64,000 nt of DNA from NCBI GenBank assembly GCA_902363375.1, contig CABIZX010000003.1:368079-432078 (forward strand). Direction: 5' to 3'. Below, in pieces: positions 1-9,258 of the stretch; within the stretch, counting starts at the first letter, position 1; each line of letters starts with the position of its first letter. Source of the DNA: Clostridiaceae bacterium. GTDB lineage: Bacteria; Bacillota; Clostridia; Clostridiales; Clostridiaceae. Made by a program: the position numbers and the translations under genes. The notes under the pieces were generated by a model, which was given only the letters and a program-made list of their open reading frames with translations, was not told the origin of the DNA and ran no database searches.

Positions 1-271
1 AATCGTTTTATTAGCACAGGAGAAAAAAGATAAACAATTAGCAGAGTATTGTATTCTTAAGTTAGATAATTTAGGAACATTACAGGAGGTATATGAAAGA
101 GTATCATCTTGCATTAGAATGACAGATTATTTTGGAATAGATGATGATGGAAAAGTATATGTATTACTTAACAACACCTCAGAAGAAGATTGTGAGATTG
201 TTCTAAAGAGGCTAGAAGAAAAAGGTGTTAGGGCTGAACTTATTAGAAATTATGAAGGTATAGGTGATTAA
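1..271 (+). CDS. pelD: PelD C-terminus (degenerate GGDEF c-di-GMP receptor), 5' truncated by window
   Basis: The reading frame is open from base 2 to the stop at 269-271 and gives an 89-residue C-terminal fragment. It fits the end of a GGDEF fold. The catalytic GGDEF position is replaced by I-D-D-D-G, while an RxxD motif (R-M-T-D, bases 116-127) sits just upstream where the c-di-GMP inhibitory site lies in diguanylate cyclases. PelD in Pel systems is a membrane c-di-GMP receptor that uses such a site to switch on polymer synthesis. The stop lies next to the start of the PelE-like gene, and the following genes are Pel-like, which supports the call. The N-terminal membrane and GAF parts are outside the window. 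Confidence 0.75.
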   Translation, partial: IVLLAQEKKDKQLAEYCILKLDNLGTLQEVYERVSSCIRMTDYFGIDDDGKVYVLLNNTSEEDCEIVLKRLEEKGVRAELIRNYEGIGD

Positions 272-272
272 T

Positions 273-1181
273 ATGGATAAGCTAATATTGATATTACTTA
301 TTATAAATATAATCATTTCTCTAATTTGGTTTATATTGAAGCTAGAAAAGAAACAAGTTGCATGGATGGCATTATTCTTTATTTGTCTTCCGGGGTTAGG
401 ATACTTAATTTATTATGTACCAAGAATTTTAGAAAAAATTATTTATGAAAATAAATACGATAGGGAATCCCTTGTAAAAAGATTTGACATTGAAAAGTCG
501 CAGGAAAGACCATATTTAGAGGAAGAGTTAAATGTAGTACCTATAGAAGATGCCATGGTAATAAGTAATAATACAGAAAAAAGAACTCTTTTATTAAATC
601 AGCTTAAAAAAGATATGCTTAACAGTTATAGATCTTTACTTGTAGCAGAAAATGATGAAGATTCTGAATCAGCTCACTATGTAGCAGCTGCGAAAATGGA
701 AGTATATCGTATGCATCAACAAAGATGGAATGAAGTGCTTATAAGATATGAAAGTGATTACAAATCTGTAGAAGTTTTTCATGAGATTATGGAAATACTT
801 GAAGATCTTATTGAAAGTGAAGTACTTTCACTTAAAGAGAAAAAGTTATATAAGAAAAAATATTGCGAGATTTTGGAAGATCAAATGGAAAATTGTGAGG
901 AAATTATAAAAGCCAAAGAATATAAAGCTTACCTTACTTATTTAATAGAAGGCGAATCCTACGAAAAAGCTGAGAAGTTTTGGAGTGATAATCATGAATC
1001 ATCTAAGTGTGAAGAAGGTTATATGATGATGCTTAGGATGTATTTTGAATGTAATGATAAAGAAAAATTTTATAGATGTATTCATGAACTAGAAGAAAAT
1101 CAAGCAGTGAGACTTTCAGCAGATGGACTTGAAAAGCTAAGATACTGGATTTCAAAGGAGGATAGGGATGCTATCAGTTAA
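273..1181 (+). CDS. pelE: PelE-like membrane protein
   Basis: About 302 residues. Two hydrophobic segments near the N-terminus (about residues 3-25 and 30-50) are followed by a charged helical cytoplasmic region that looks repeat-like (TPR-type helices), the layout of PelE. In Pel systems PelE joins PelD, PelF and PelG in the inner-membrane synthase complex. An ATG at 273 has AGGTGA five bases upstream; a GTG at 264 is possible. The gene touches the pelD stop and overlaps the next gene by 14 bp, so it is in the same operon. Identity rests on architecture and position rather than a diagnostic motif. Confidence 0.65.
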   Translation: MDKLILILLIINIIISLIWFILKLEKKQVAWMALFFICLPGLGYLIYYVPRILEKIIYENKYDRESLVKRFDIEKSQERPYLEEELNVVPIEDAMVISNNTEKRTLLLNQLKKDMLNSYRSLLVAENDEDSESAHYVAAAKMEVYRMHQQRWNEVLIRYESDYKSVEVFHEIMEILEDLIESEVLSLKEKKLYKKKYCEILEDQMENCEEIIKAKEYKAYLTYLIEGESYEKAEKFWSDNHESSKCEEGYMMMLRMYFECNDKEKFYRCIHELEENQAVRLSADGLEKLRYWISKEDRDAIS

Positions 1182-2874
1182 AAGACTGTTATATGTAATT
1201 CTTCTTGTTATAACTGTAAGTGGTGTGTTTATGACTTATAACATCAATGAGGAAAAAACAAAGAAAATTGAAATCTATAATAAAGTTGTAGAAGAAGAGC
1301 CCTTAAGTAAAGAAATAAGTATATCTAAAGAAAAAGAGCCAAAGTTTCTTATTATAGGAAGTAGAAGTAAAGAAATTTATAAAGATATATATATAAATAC
1401 ATGTTTAATAATGTCTGATTTAAAACTTTCATATGAAGAAAAAAATAAGATAGAAATTAAAGACTTAAATAATAATACTATTCTCATATTTTGTGATGAC
1501 GTAGTTAGTAAGTATATAGATTTAAAGACATTAGGACAATTTATTATTGATGGTGGAAAGGTAATTTTCGCTGGTGGATTAGCAGAAGGAAATGAAGAAT
1601 CATATTTATATCCTTTTTTAGGGATTAAAGAAAAAACTATTAAAGAAAACTATAACAATCTTAGATTTGTAAAAGAATTATTTCCAATTCAGTATGAAGA
1701 GATGAGATATGGTGGATATAATGCTTCAACATGGCTATCAATAAAAAGTGATGCAGAGGTTTATGTGGAGGACGCAAATAAGAAGGTGCCAATTCTATAT
1801 AGTTACAACTATGAGAATGGAGAATCTTTCATAATTAATGGAACTTTCATGGCAGATATAAATTGCGCTGGTATTTTAACAGGAGCTATTGGATCTATAA
1901 TGGATGATTTTATATATCCAATAGTTGGAAGTATAAGTGTGTTTTTAGATAACTTTCCCATGGTGACTTATATTAATGATAAAGCATGCATGAAGTTATA
2001 TGGAAGAAATACTGAATCTTTCGTTAGAGATACTGTATGGCCAGTTTTTCTTGGAATTTCATTAAGACAAAATATTCCGTATACATCATCGATATTAATT
2101 GAATCTTCTAAAGATAAAAGTTTTCCAGTTATTAATGATAGTTTGTTTAGTACAATAGGAAAATCAGCACTTCAGTATGAAGGGGAGCTTGTATATGGGG
2201 CTAACTGTGAAGATGAAAATAAAGTTTTCTTAAATAAAGATTTCTTAGAAAAATTTAATCAAATCTTTCCGAGGTATGGTGTTAATGGGCTAGTAATGAT
2301 GTCTGATGAATTAAATGAGAATATCATAAATATACCTGATGTAAAAATAAAAAACATACGAGGATATTTAAGTGCTAGAGAAGGTAATGAAAGATTTTAT
2401 AGCAACTCATCTTACAGTGTATTTCCAGCAGCCACCTTTGGAAACACATTAGAAGAAGGAAATCTCTTTGAGATTATGTCGGTTATGTCTTCCTATGGAA
2501 TGATATCTCATGTATTTGATATTAATACATTAATAGCAGAAGATGAAGACACCCCATCTTGGGATAGGTATAAAAAACAAATTGGATTATTTGAAGAAAA
2601 GGTATTAAGTCCAGCTTCTTATTTAGAGGGAAAAACTCTTTCACAGATGTCTAATAAAGTTAAGAGTTATGTAAATATGGAATTTGGGTGGAAAAAGGAA
2701 GGAAATCGCATTGAAATAGACTGTAGTAAATTTATAAAGGGACAGACTTTCTTCTATAAGACAAATCATGAAATTGAAAGTGCAGATGGGCTTTCTTTTG
2801 AAAAAATCGACAATGGGCATTATTTGTTAAAGCTTATAAATGAGCATGCAGTTATAGAGTTGAAAGAGAGGTAA
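1168..2874 (+). CDS. PelA-like deacetylase-type protein (DUF2194-like)
   Basis: 568 residues with one N-terminal membrane anchor (about residues 5-23) and a large extracytoplasmic domain. The region FLIIGSRSKE...ILIFCDDV and the later LDNFPMVTYIND stretch resemble the DUF2194/polysaccharide deacetylase-like proteins that take the PelA place in Gram-positive Pel operons. These partly deacetylate the polymer outside the cell. A strong AAAGGAGG precedes the ATG. The gene overlaps pelE and is 4 bp from pelF. I do not see a full set of classical NodB metal-site motifs, so activity is inferred. Confidence 0.6.
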   Translation: MLSVKRLLYVILLVITVSGVFMTYNINEEKTKKIEIYNKVVEEEPLSKEISISKEKEPKFLIIGSRSKEIYKDIYINTCLIMSDLKLSYEEKNKIEIKDLNNNTILIFCDDVVSKYIDLKTLGQFIIDGGKVIFAGGLAEGNEESYLYPFLGIKEKTIKENYNNLRFVKELFPIQYEEMRYGGYNASTWLSIKSDAEVYVEDANKKVPILYSYNYENGESFIINGTFMADINCAGILTGAIGSIMDDFIYPIVGSISVFLDNFPMVTYINDKACMKLYGRNTESFVRDTVWPVFLGISLRQNIPYTSSILIESSKDKSFPVINDSLFSTIGKSALQYEGELVYGANCEDENKVFLNKDFLEKFNQIFPRYGVNGLVMMSDELNENIINIPDVKIKNIRGYLSAREGNERFYSNSSYSVFPAATFGNTLEEGNLFEIMSVMSSYGMISHVFDINTLIAEDEDTPSWDRYKKQIGLFEEKVLSPASYLEGKTLSQMSNKVKSYVNMEFGWKKEGNRIEIDCSKFIKGQTFFYKTNHEIESADGLSFEKIDNGHYLLKLINEHAVIELKER

Positions 2875-2878
2875 TGCT

Positions 2879-4315
2879 ATGCGTATATGCATTATATGTG
2901 AAGGCTGTTATCCATATGTACCAGGAGGAGTTTCTAGCTGGATACAGATGATTTGTAATCATTTTTCAGATGTAGAATTTGTTATCTGGGCTATAGCAAC
3001 TAATAGAAAAGAAATGTCAGAGTATAAATATAAAGTTCCAGATAATGTGAAAGATATTTCTACAATTTATCTTGGTGAGGAACAGTTTTCTCATAAGTAT
3101 AAAAAGATTTATTTATCAATAGATGAAAAGGAAACTTTAAAGAATCTTGTTGTTGGAGTAGTAAATGAAATTGATTGGGAAAAAACTTTAAAATTTATGA
3201 AAAAACATAAGAGGTATCTAACAGATATTCTTATGAGTGAAGATTTTTATGAAATTTGTCTTGAAGAGTATGAAAGGCAACAATCTAAAAAAGTATTTCA
3301 ACATTTTCTATGGAATATTCGTGGTATGTATTTTCCTCTTATGCATATTTTATCTGATGATATACCTAAGGCGGATATTTATCACTGTGTATCTACGGGT
3401 TATGCAGGAATACTTGGAAGTTGTGCTTCTTATATAAGAAAGAAGCCATTACTTATATCCGAGCATGGAATTTATACCCGTGAACGTGAAGAAGATATCA
3501 TTCGATCTAATTGGGTAGAGGGAGATTTCAAAGAGCTATGGATTGAATTTTTTAAAAAGCTTTCTTATATTGCATATAACCAAGCAACGAATGTAACTAG
3601 TTTATTTGAAATAAATAAAATGCTACAAATAGAACTTGGATGTCCAGAAAAAAAGATTTGTATTATTCCTAATGGAATAAACCCTGAGGAGTTCTTAAAT
3701 CTAAAATCTTATAATAAGCTAAATTTAAATAAGTTTAATATAGCAGCTGTACTTCGTGTAGTACCTATTAAAGATGTAAAAACTATGATTTTAGCTTTTG
3801 ATATTGTGAGGGAAAAGATGCCAGAAGTTAAATTGAGTATTATGGGAAATCAGGAAGAAAATCCTGAATATTATGAGGAGTGCAGAAAGATGATTGAAGA
3901 CTTAAAAATTGATGATGTTGAGTTTTTAGGTCAAGTGAATGTTAAAGAGTATTTTCCAGAAATTGATCTTCTACTTTTATCTAGTATAAGTGAAGGACAG
4001 CCTCTAGCTATTTTGGAAGGTATGGCTGCAGGGATACCAATTGTATCTACTAATGTGGGAGATTGCAAAGGGCTTTTAGAAGGTGAGGATGGAGATAATC
4101 TTGGCAGGGCTGGAATAATCACCCCTGTAATGAATAGTGAAGCTATGGCAGAAGCAATTATATATTGTATAAAACATCCAAATGAAAGAAAAAGAATGGG
4201 TCTTGTTGGACAAAGAAGAGTAGATACTTACTATAGAAAGGATGTATTTCTTAAAGAATATAGTAAGATATATGAAAAGTTAGGGGGTGACATAAGTGGC
4301 AGGTATAGGATTTGA
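2879..4315 (+). CDS. pelF: PelF glycosyltransferase (GT4)
   Basis: 478 residues. The N-terminus MRICIICEGCYPYVPGGVSS is the PelF-type GT-B entry with its glycine loop. The C-terminal Rossmann half carries the nucleotide-sugar signature ISEGQPLAILEGMAAGIPIV with the E-x7-E arrangement of retaining GT4 enzymes. PelF uses UDP-sugars to polymerise the Pel polysaccharide in the cytoplasm with PelG. The RBS GAGAGGTAA lies just before the ATG. The 3' end overlaps pelG by 20 bp, suggesting translational coupling. Confidence 0.9.
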   Translation: MRICIICEGCYPYVPGGVSSWIQMICNHFSDVEFVIWAIATNRKEMSEYKYKVPDNVKDISTIYLGEEQFSHKYKKIYLSIDEKETLKNLVVGVVNEIDWEKTLKFMKKHKRYLTDILMSEDFYEICLEEYERQQSKKVFQHFLWNIRGMYFPLMHILSDDIPKADIYHCVSTGYAGILGSCASYIRKKPLLISEHGIYTREREEDIIRSNWVEGDFKELWIEFFKKLSYIAYNQATNVTSLFEINKMLQIELGCPEKKICIIPNGINPEEFLNLKSYNKLNLNKFNIAAVLRVVPIKDVKTMILAFDIVREKMPEVKLSIMGNQEENPEYYEECRKMIEDLKIDDVEFLGQVNVKEYFPEIDLLLLSSISEGQPLAILEGMAAGIPIVSTNVGDCKGLLEGEDGDNLGRAGIITPVMNSEAMAEAIIYCIKHPNERKRMGLVGQRRVDTYYRKDVFLKEYSKIYEKLGGDISGRYRI

Positions 4316-5675
4316 ACTTAGAAAAATATATGAAAGAAAAACTCTAGCATCTAGTGTGTGGGGAAGTATTTATGCGACTATGGCAATTATTGGACCTTCA
4401 GTATTATTTGCAATGCTTTTATTAACATTAAAGTTTTTGATGGATCTTTTTGGGATTGAAGAGTTAAAAAGTATATTTTTTACTTCTTCTTTTACTTATA
4501 TTTTTTTAATTTCTATATTAGTATCTTCTCTGTTTAATACTATATTATCTAGATATATTTCTGACTGTATTTTTGTAAAAAAGGAAGATGATATTTGTGC
4601 ATCTATGTTTGGGGTCCTTGCTATGGGAAGCGTTGTATCAGGGATAGTTGTTTTTGTCCTTTGTTTAGGGATGTATTTTAATGATGGAATTCCAATTAAA
4701 TTTTTAATTGTATATTACTGGCTGGGGGTTCTTGCCACAAACACCTATAATTTAATTACTTATGTATCAGCATTAAAGGAATATAAGGAAGTAACAATAA
4801 GTTATTTTATAAGTTTGGTTGTAGCAATTCCAATGTTTTTATTATTATATAAGATATTTAATGTAGAAATTGTATTTGCTGCCTATGTAGCACTATCAAT
4901 TGGATTTTTCCTTGCCAACATACTGCTTGTATATTGTTGTATAAAAGCTTTTGGAAAACCTAGCAATAAATATTTCTCCTTTCTATCATATTTTAAAAGA
5001 TTTCCTAAGCTTTTACTAAGTGGCTTTTCATATATGTTGGGATTTTATATTTCAACTATAATTTACTGGATTTTTTCTGATATGAGCACCAAGGTAAGCA
5101 TTTTTAGGACAGCTCCCGAGTATGATATGGCTATGTTTATGGCAATTGTTGTGAATATGCCTGCTTTAGTTATATTTGTAGTAAAAGTTGAAACAGAGTT
5201 CTTCGATAAATATGTAGCTTATCTTTCGGCGCTAAACAACGGAGCTTATTCACTTATTGAAAAAGAAAGAAATAACATGATTAATATTATAAGGTTACAA
5301 TTATTTTATGTTTATGAAGTCCAATTGATTGTAACAGTTGTACTCATATGTCTTGCAAATGTGTTTTTCCCATATTTAGGTATAAGTGCTCAATCCCTTA
5401 ATATGTTTATGATTTTAAGTATGGGATTGTATTGTACATTCTGTATGTATTTTACAGTTATTTTCCTTTATTACTTTGAAGATCATACTTTTGCAGCCAT
5501 AGGTCCTACTATATTCTTAGTTTTAACAACAGTACTATCATTGATTTGTTCTGTGATTGGAAAGCCATTTTATACACTTCCTATATTAATTGGAGGAATT
5601 ATTGGATGGATTATTACTTATATTTTATTAAAGAAAAGATTAAAAAGTTTAAATATGTTTCTTTTATGCAAATAA
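4296..5675 (+). CDS. pelG: PelG, polysaccharide export membrane protein (Wzx/MATE-like)
   Basis: 459 residues, GTG start with GGGGTGAC upstream. There are about twelve hydrophobic segments. The N-terminus MAGIGFELRKIYERKTLASS is typical of PelG. PelG is the polytopic inner-membrane component thought to move the growing Pel chain out of the cell. It overlaps pelF, and the next gene begins 28 bp after its stop. Confidence 0.88.
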   Translation: MAGIGFELRKIYERKTLASSVWGSIYATMAIIGPSVLFAMLLLTLKFLMDLFGIEELKSIFFTSSFTYIFLISILVSSLFNTILSRYISDCIFVKKEDDICASMFGVLAMGSVVSGIVVFVLCLGMYFNDGIPIKFLIVYYWLGVLATNTYNLITYVSALKEYKEVTISYFISLVVAIPMFLLLYKIFNVEIVFAAYVALSIGFFLANILLVYCCIKAFGKPSNKYFSFLSYFKRFPKLLLSGFSYMLGFYISTIIYWIFSDMSTKVSIFRTAPEYDMAMFMAIVVNMPALVIFVVKVETEFFDKYVAYLSALNNGAYSLIEKERNNMINIIRLQLFYVYEVQLIVTVVLICLANVFFPYLGISAQSLNMFMILSMGLYCTFCMYFTVIFLYYFEDHTFAAIGPTIFLVLTTVLSLICSVIGKPFYTLPILIGGIIGWIITYILLKKRLKSLNMFLLCK

Positions 5676-5702
5676 AGGTGAAATCAATGGAGGGGAAAAA
5701 GT

Positions 5703-7457
5703 GTGAATAAGTGGGAAGAAAATAATAATAAAATACTATGGATAATTGTATTAGTTGCAGTAATTTTATTTGGAGCTTTATACTTTAAGAATATAACCCC
5801 TAAGGAAGAAGCAATTAAAATACAAAAAACAAACCTTGATGAATGGAATATCAATAGTAGTGATATGAATGGTATTCCAATTAAAGAAGATAAGAGTACT
5901 TATTCTGATGAACCAAATACAAATATACATGATGTTTATATTAGTGTTTTTCCAACGAAAACATCAGAAGGAGAGATGAATGACTTTTCTGCTTTTGGAA
6001 AGCATACATCAAGGGATCATACCTATAATCCAGAATTAAATTGCAATGTTCAGATTTTGAATGAAGGAGAAAGTTTAGATCCATTGACAAGTTTAGATAG
6101 TAAAAATGCAACAATTCGTGTCCGTGGTAATTCATCAAGGGGAGATACTTATAAAAGTTACAAAGTTAAGTTAGATGATGAGGCTGAAAGTTTTTTTGGA
6201 CAAAGAAATCTTAATATTAATAAGCACTCTGAGGATATTACAAAGATTGCTACGAAGCTACAGACAGATATATTAGCTTCTGTTGATAATATTACAAGCT
6301 ATAGAACTTATTTTATGCGGGTATGGATTAGGGATACCTCTATGCCAAAGGATAAGCAAGAGTTTAAGTATTATGGATTATATACGGAAATTGAACAACC
6401 TAATAAAACCTATCTAGAGACTAGAGGATTAAGTAGTAATACATCTATGTATAAAGCTCGAGATTTTAGCTTTCAAAAGAGTGATGTGTTAAAAGATGTG
6501 GATGCTCCAGGTTACGACAAAGAAGCCTTTGAGACTATACTTACTATTAGAGAAGCAGATAGTCATAAAAAGTTATTGGAGATGTTAGAGGCTGTCAATG
6601 ATGAAAGTACAGATTTTGAAGAAGTATTTAATAAATATTTTAATGAAGATAACTATTTAACTTGGTTAGCCTTCAATCTGCTCATGGGAAATAATGATAT
6701 TATCAATCATAACTTTATTATTTATAATCCAGACAATTCTAATACATGGTATTTTGTCCCTTGGGATTTCGATGGTACCCTTCGCTTTGGTGAGCATGAA
6801 AGTAGTTTAATGAAACTACCACCATCATTAAAGGGAATTCAAAAGTTAAATCAATCAGTATTGCATAGACGTTATTTTAGGTTAGAAGGAAGCATAGAAA
6901 AAATTAAAAATAAGATGGATGAACTTCTAAAAGACCATATTACTAGAGACAAGGTTACTGAGCTAATAAACAGCTATAAACCAGTTTTAGAAAAAACTAT
7001 TACTCAGCAGCCAGATATAGGACTTCTAGATAAAATGAATCCTAAGGAGTATTCTCAGTATTTAGATAAGCTATATGAAGGTATTTTAAGTAATTATGAA
7101 GCTTTTAATGAAGCTATAAAATATCCATCACCAATGTATGTATCGCAGCCACAACAAAATGAAGATTCAGTTGTTTTAAGTTGGGAATCGTCTTATTCTT
7201 ATCAAGGACTACCTGTAACTTATAATGTACAAATATTTAATGATTACAATATGAAGAATAAAATTCTAGAAGAAAAAAATATTGCTGAAACAAAATATAC
7301 CTTAAAGGAGAAATTAGCACCAGGAACATATTATCTAAGAGTAACAGCAGTAGATAGCAAGGACCATGAACAACTTAGTATGGAAAGGTTTGAAACTATG
7401 ATTACAGATGTTAAAGGATACAATGTAAATGGTCTTTTAGAAATTAAGATTAAGTAG
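5703..7457 (+). CDS. CotH-family protein kinase, membrane anchored
   Basis: 584 residues, GTG start after an ATGGAGGGG site. One N-terminal membrane segment (about residues 12-27) precedes a CotH domain: VRGNSSRGDTYKSYKVKL, LNINKH, LAFNLLMGNNDIINHNF and WYFVPWDFDGTLRFG are the usual blocks, with the W-D-F-D metal-binding region. A fibronectin III-like domain follows (about residues 475-575). CotH proteins are extracellular or spore-coat kinases. Here the gene is co-oriented with a VTC-domain gene and a DUF4956 gene, a trio that often travels with exopolysaccharide operons. The target is unknown. Confidence 0.85.
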   Translation: MNKWEENNNKILWIIVLVAVILFGALYFKNITPKEEAIKIQKTNLDEWNINSSDMNGIPIKEDKSTYSDEPNTNIHDVYISVFPTKTSEGEMNDFSAFGKHTSRDHTYNPELNCNVQILNEGESLDPLTSLDSKNATIRVRGNSSRGDTYKSYKVKLDDEAESFFGQRNLNINKHSEDITKIATKLQTDILASVDNITSYRTYFMRVWIRDTSMPKDKQEFKYYGLYTEIEQPNKTYLETRGLSSNTSMYKARDFSFQKSDVLKDVDAPGYDKEAFETILTIREADSHKKLLEMLEAVNDESTDFEEVFNKYFNEDNYLTWLAFNLLMGNNDIINHNFIIYNPDNSNTWYFVPWDFDGTLRFGEHESSLMKLPPSLKGIQKLNQSVLHRRYFRLEGSIEKIKNKMDELLKDHITRDKVTELINSYKPVLEKTITQQPDIGLLDKMNPKEYSQYLDKLYEGILSNYEAFNEAIKYPSPMYVSQPQQNEDSVVLSWESSYSYQGLPVTYNVQIFNDYNMKNKILEEKNIAETKYTLKEKLAPGTYYLRVTAVDSKDHEQLSMERFETMITDVKGYNVNGLLEIKIK

Positions 7458-7465
7458 GTGAGTTA

Positions 7466-8176
7466 ATGCAGTACAAAGGAAATATGCTTAGACATGAAAT
7501 GAAATATTATATTAATAAAAGTGTTTATCATACCTTGAGAAATAGACTTAAAACTGTGATTTTTATAGATCCCAATATGAAGAGGGAAGAGGGTTATTTA
7601 GTTAGCAGTTTATACTTTGATGATATGTATCAATCAGCCCTTGAAGAGAAGCAATCAGGAATTCGCTTTAGAAAGAAGTTTAGAATTCGCTGTTATGATT
7701 TAGAGGATAAATATATAAAATTAGAATGCAAGAAAAAGTATCATGAATTCATATCAAAAATTAGTGCACCTCTTACAAGAGCTGAATATGATTGTATTTT
7801 ATCTGGAAATTATGAATTCTTAGGACATAGAAAAGAGCAAGTATGTAAAGAACTTCTTGCATACAATAGAATTAGACTTATGAAGCCAAAGGTAGTAGTA
7901 GAATATATGCGTGAAGCTTATGTTCTACCTACTGGAAATGTAAGAATTACCTTTGATAAGGATATAGCTGCATCTATAGGTAATTACAATATGTTTTCTA
8001 AAGATTATATAACGAGAAAAGTTCTTGAAGAAGAGACTATGGTGATGGAAGTAAAATTTGATGACTTTTTACCAGCCCATGTTATGAGTATTTTGAGAAC
8101 GGCAATGACAGATAAATGTGCTATATCAAAATATGTGATGTGTAGAGAAGAGAAGAGGAGGATACAGTTAAGATGA
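7466..8176 (+). CDS. VTC-domain protein (polyphosphate polymerase fold)
   Basis: 236 residues, soluble. The N-terminal RHEMKYYINKSVYHTLRNRL and the SSLYFDD, RKKFRIRCYD, KLECKKK and VVVEYMREAY strands are the tunnel-fold pattern of VTC/CYTH-like proteins, with paired basic residues that bind phosphate chains. In bacteria this domain usually sits beside CotH and DUF4956 genes, as here. Whether it makes polyphosphate or binds another anionic polymer cannot be told from the sequence. The stop overlaps the next start by 4 bp. Confidence 0.8.
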   Translation: MQYKGNMLRHEMKYYINKSVYHTLRNRLKTVIFIDPNMKREEGYLVSSLYFDDMYQSALEEKQSGIRFRKKFRIRCYDLEDKYIKLECKKKYHEFISKISAPLTRAEYDCILSGNYEFLGHRKEQVCKELLAYNRIRLMKPKVVVEYMREAYVLPTGNVRITFDKDIAASIGNYNMFSKDYITRKVLEEETMVMEVKFDDFLPAHVMSILRTAMTDKCAISKYVMCREEKRRIQLR

Positions 8177-8838
8177 CTAATTTTTCTGATATATTTAAAA
8201 AAGGATTTTTAAATGAGACAGGAAATCTTACCATGGATGGATTCATGATGTCCATGTTAGCAGCTTTTATTTGCGGAATGATTGTTTACTTTGTCTACAG
8301 AAAATTTTTTAAAGGAGTTATCTATAATAATAATTTTAATATTTTACTTGTACTTACAAGCATGGTAACTTGTTTTATTGTTATTGTAATAAGCTCTAAT
8401 GTAGTGTTATCACTAGGTATGGTTGGTGCTCTTTCTATTGTACGTTATAGAACAGCTGTAAAAGATCCATTAGATGTAGGTTTTTTATTCTGGACAGTGG
8501 CAGTAGGGGTAACCTGTGGGGCTGGATTATATATAATTTCATTGCTTGGAACTATTTTTATTTCTATAATTTATATTTTATTAGTAAAGATAAGAAGCAG
8601 AAAAAGGGTTTATATTTTGATTATAAAATATATAAATGAAGCTGGAAAAGCTGTCATGAGAGAAATTGAAAGTGTTAATAAAGTTTTAAAGAATAAGACA
8701 ACCTCTAAGGGATATACAGAGCTTACCTACGAAGTACGTCTAAATGGTGATAATACAGCTTTTGTTACAAATCTTTCAGAAATTGAAGGCGTAGAAAATG
8801 CAGTAATTGTAGAATTTACAGGTGATTATTTTGAGTAG
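8173..8838 (+). CDS. DUF4956 membrane protein
   Basis: 221 residues with four hydrophobic segments between about residues 25 and 140, then a cytoplasmic ferredoxin-like tail of about 80 residues. The block VVLSLGMVGALSIVRYRTAVKDPLD is diagnostic of DUF4956 proteins. It overlaps the VTC gene (ATGA) and ends the Pel/CotH operon, since a strong terminator follows. The partnership with the VTC protein is inferred from the constant gene pairing. Confidence 0.82.
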   Translation: MTNFSDIFKKGFLNETGNLTMDGFMMSMLAAFICGMIVYFVYRKFFKGVIYNNNFNILLVLTSMVTCFIVIVISSNVVLSLGMVGALSIVRYRTAVKDPLDVGFLFWTVAVGVTCGAGLYIISLLGTIFISIIYILLVKIRSRKRVYILIIKYINEAGKAVMREIESVNKVLKNKTTSKGYTELTYEVRLNGDNTAFVTNLSEIEGVENAVIVEFTGDYFE

Positions 8839-8873
8839 AGCTGTAGTAAGAAGATATATGAGAAATTTATAGT

Positions 8874-8910
8874 AAAGGTAAAAATAAGAAAACTTATTTT
8901 TACCTTTTTC
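8874..8910 (+). terminator. Intrinsic terminator of the Pel/CotH operon
   Basis: A 15-bp perfect stem (arms 8874-8888 and 8893-8907) with an AAAA loop runs into T residues. It separates the exopolysaccharide operon from the pilus operon. Confidence 0.85.
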
Positions 8911-9070
8911 TCATAATTATTAAATAATCCTAATATAATTATTTAATGTAATATGTATATAATTATTCTAAAATTTAGATAAAATGTAGTTAAAATGTAG
9001 ATATATAATATAAATTATAATATAATATAAAATATGATGAGGTAATATTTTCATTTTTAAGGATTTTAAA

Positions 9071-9161
9071 TTAAAAACTACATTCAGAAACAATGATTCA
9101 ACTTTTGTATTTGGGTACCTGAAAGTTGTTGAGTTAATGGTACAACCGGCTAATTTTTAAA
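9071..9161 (+). promoter_or_regulatory. c-di-GMP-II riboswitch aptamer upstream of the type IV pilus operon
   Basis: The conserved class II elements appear in order: GAAACAATGAT (9087-9097), TTGGGTAC (about 9111-9118), a stem arm pair around AGTTGTTGAGTTA, then GGTACAACCGG (9139-9149). These match the c-di-GMP-II consensus. The outer helix can form between 9071-9080 and about 9151-9161. The latter is the left arm of the terminator just downstream, so ligand binding would be expected to prevent termination (an ON switch). A c-di-GMP-II riboswitch is known to control type IV pili in Clostridioides difficile. The folding direction is inferred. Confidence 0.82.
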
Positions 9162-9184
9162 TAAAAGATTAGTCGTTTTTTTTG
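9147..9184 (+). terminator. Riboswitch-controlled terminator
   Basis: CGGCTAAT..TTT pairs with AAA..ATTAGTCG and is followed by eight T residues. The left arm overlaps the outer helix of the c-di-GMP-II aptamer, so the two structures are mutually exclusive. Confidence 0.75.
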
Positions 9185-9258
9185 TTTTAATAATGTACAT
9201 AATTGTAAAAATATGGTACAATAGCTTAAAAATATATAAGTTTAAAAGGATGTAAAAT

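Noticed and set aside
9185-9258. Separate pilD promoter (TGTACA-17-TACAAT)
   Set aside because: The boxes are present but weak; the riboswitch makes a promoter upstream of 9070 more likely, so it was not listed as a feature.
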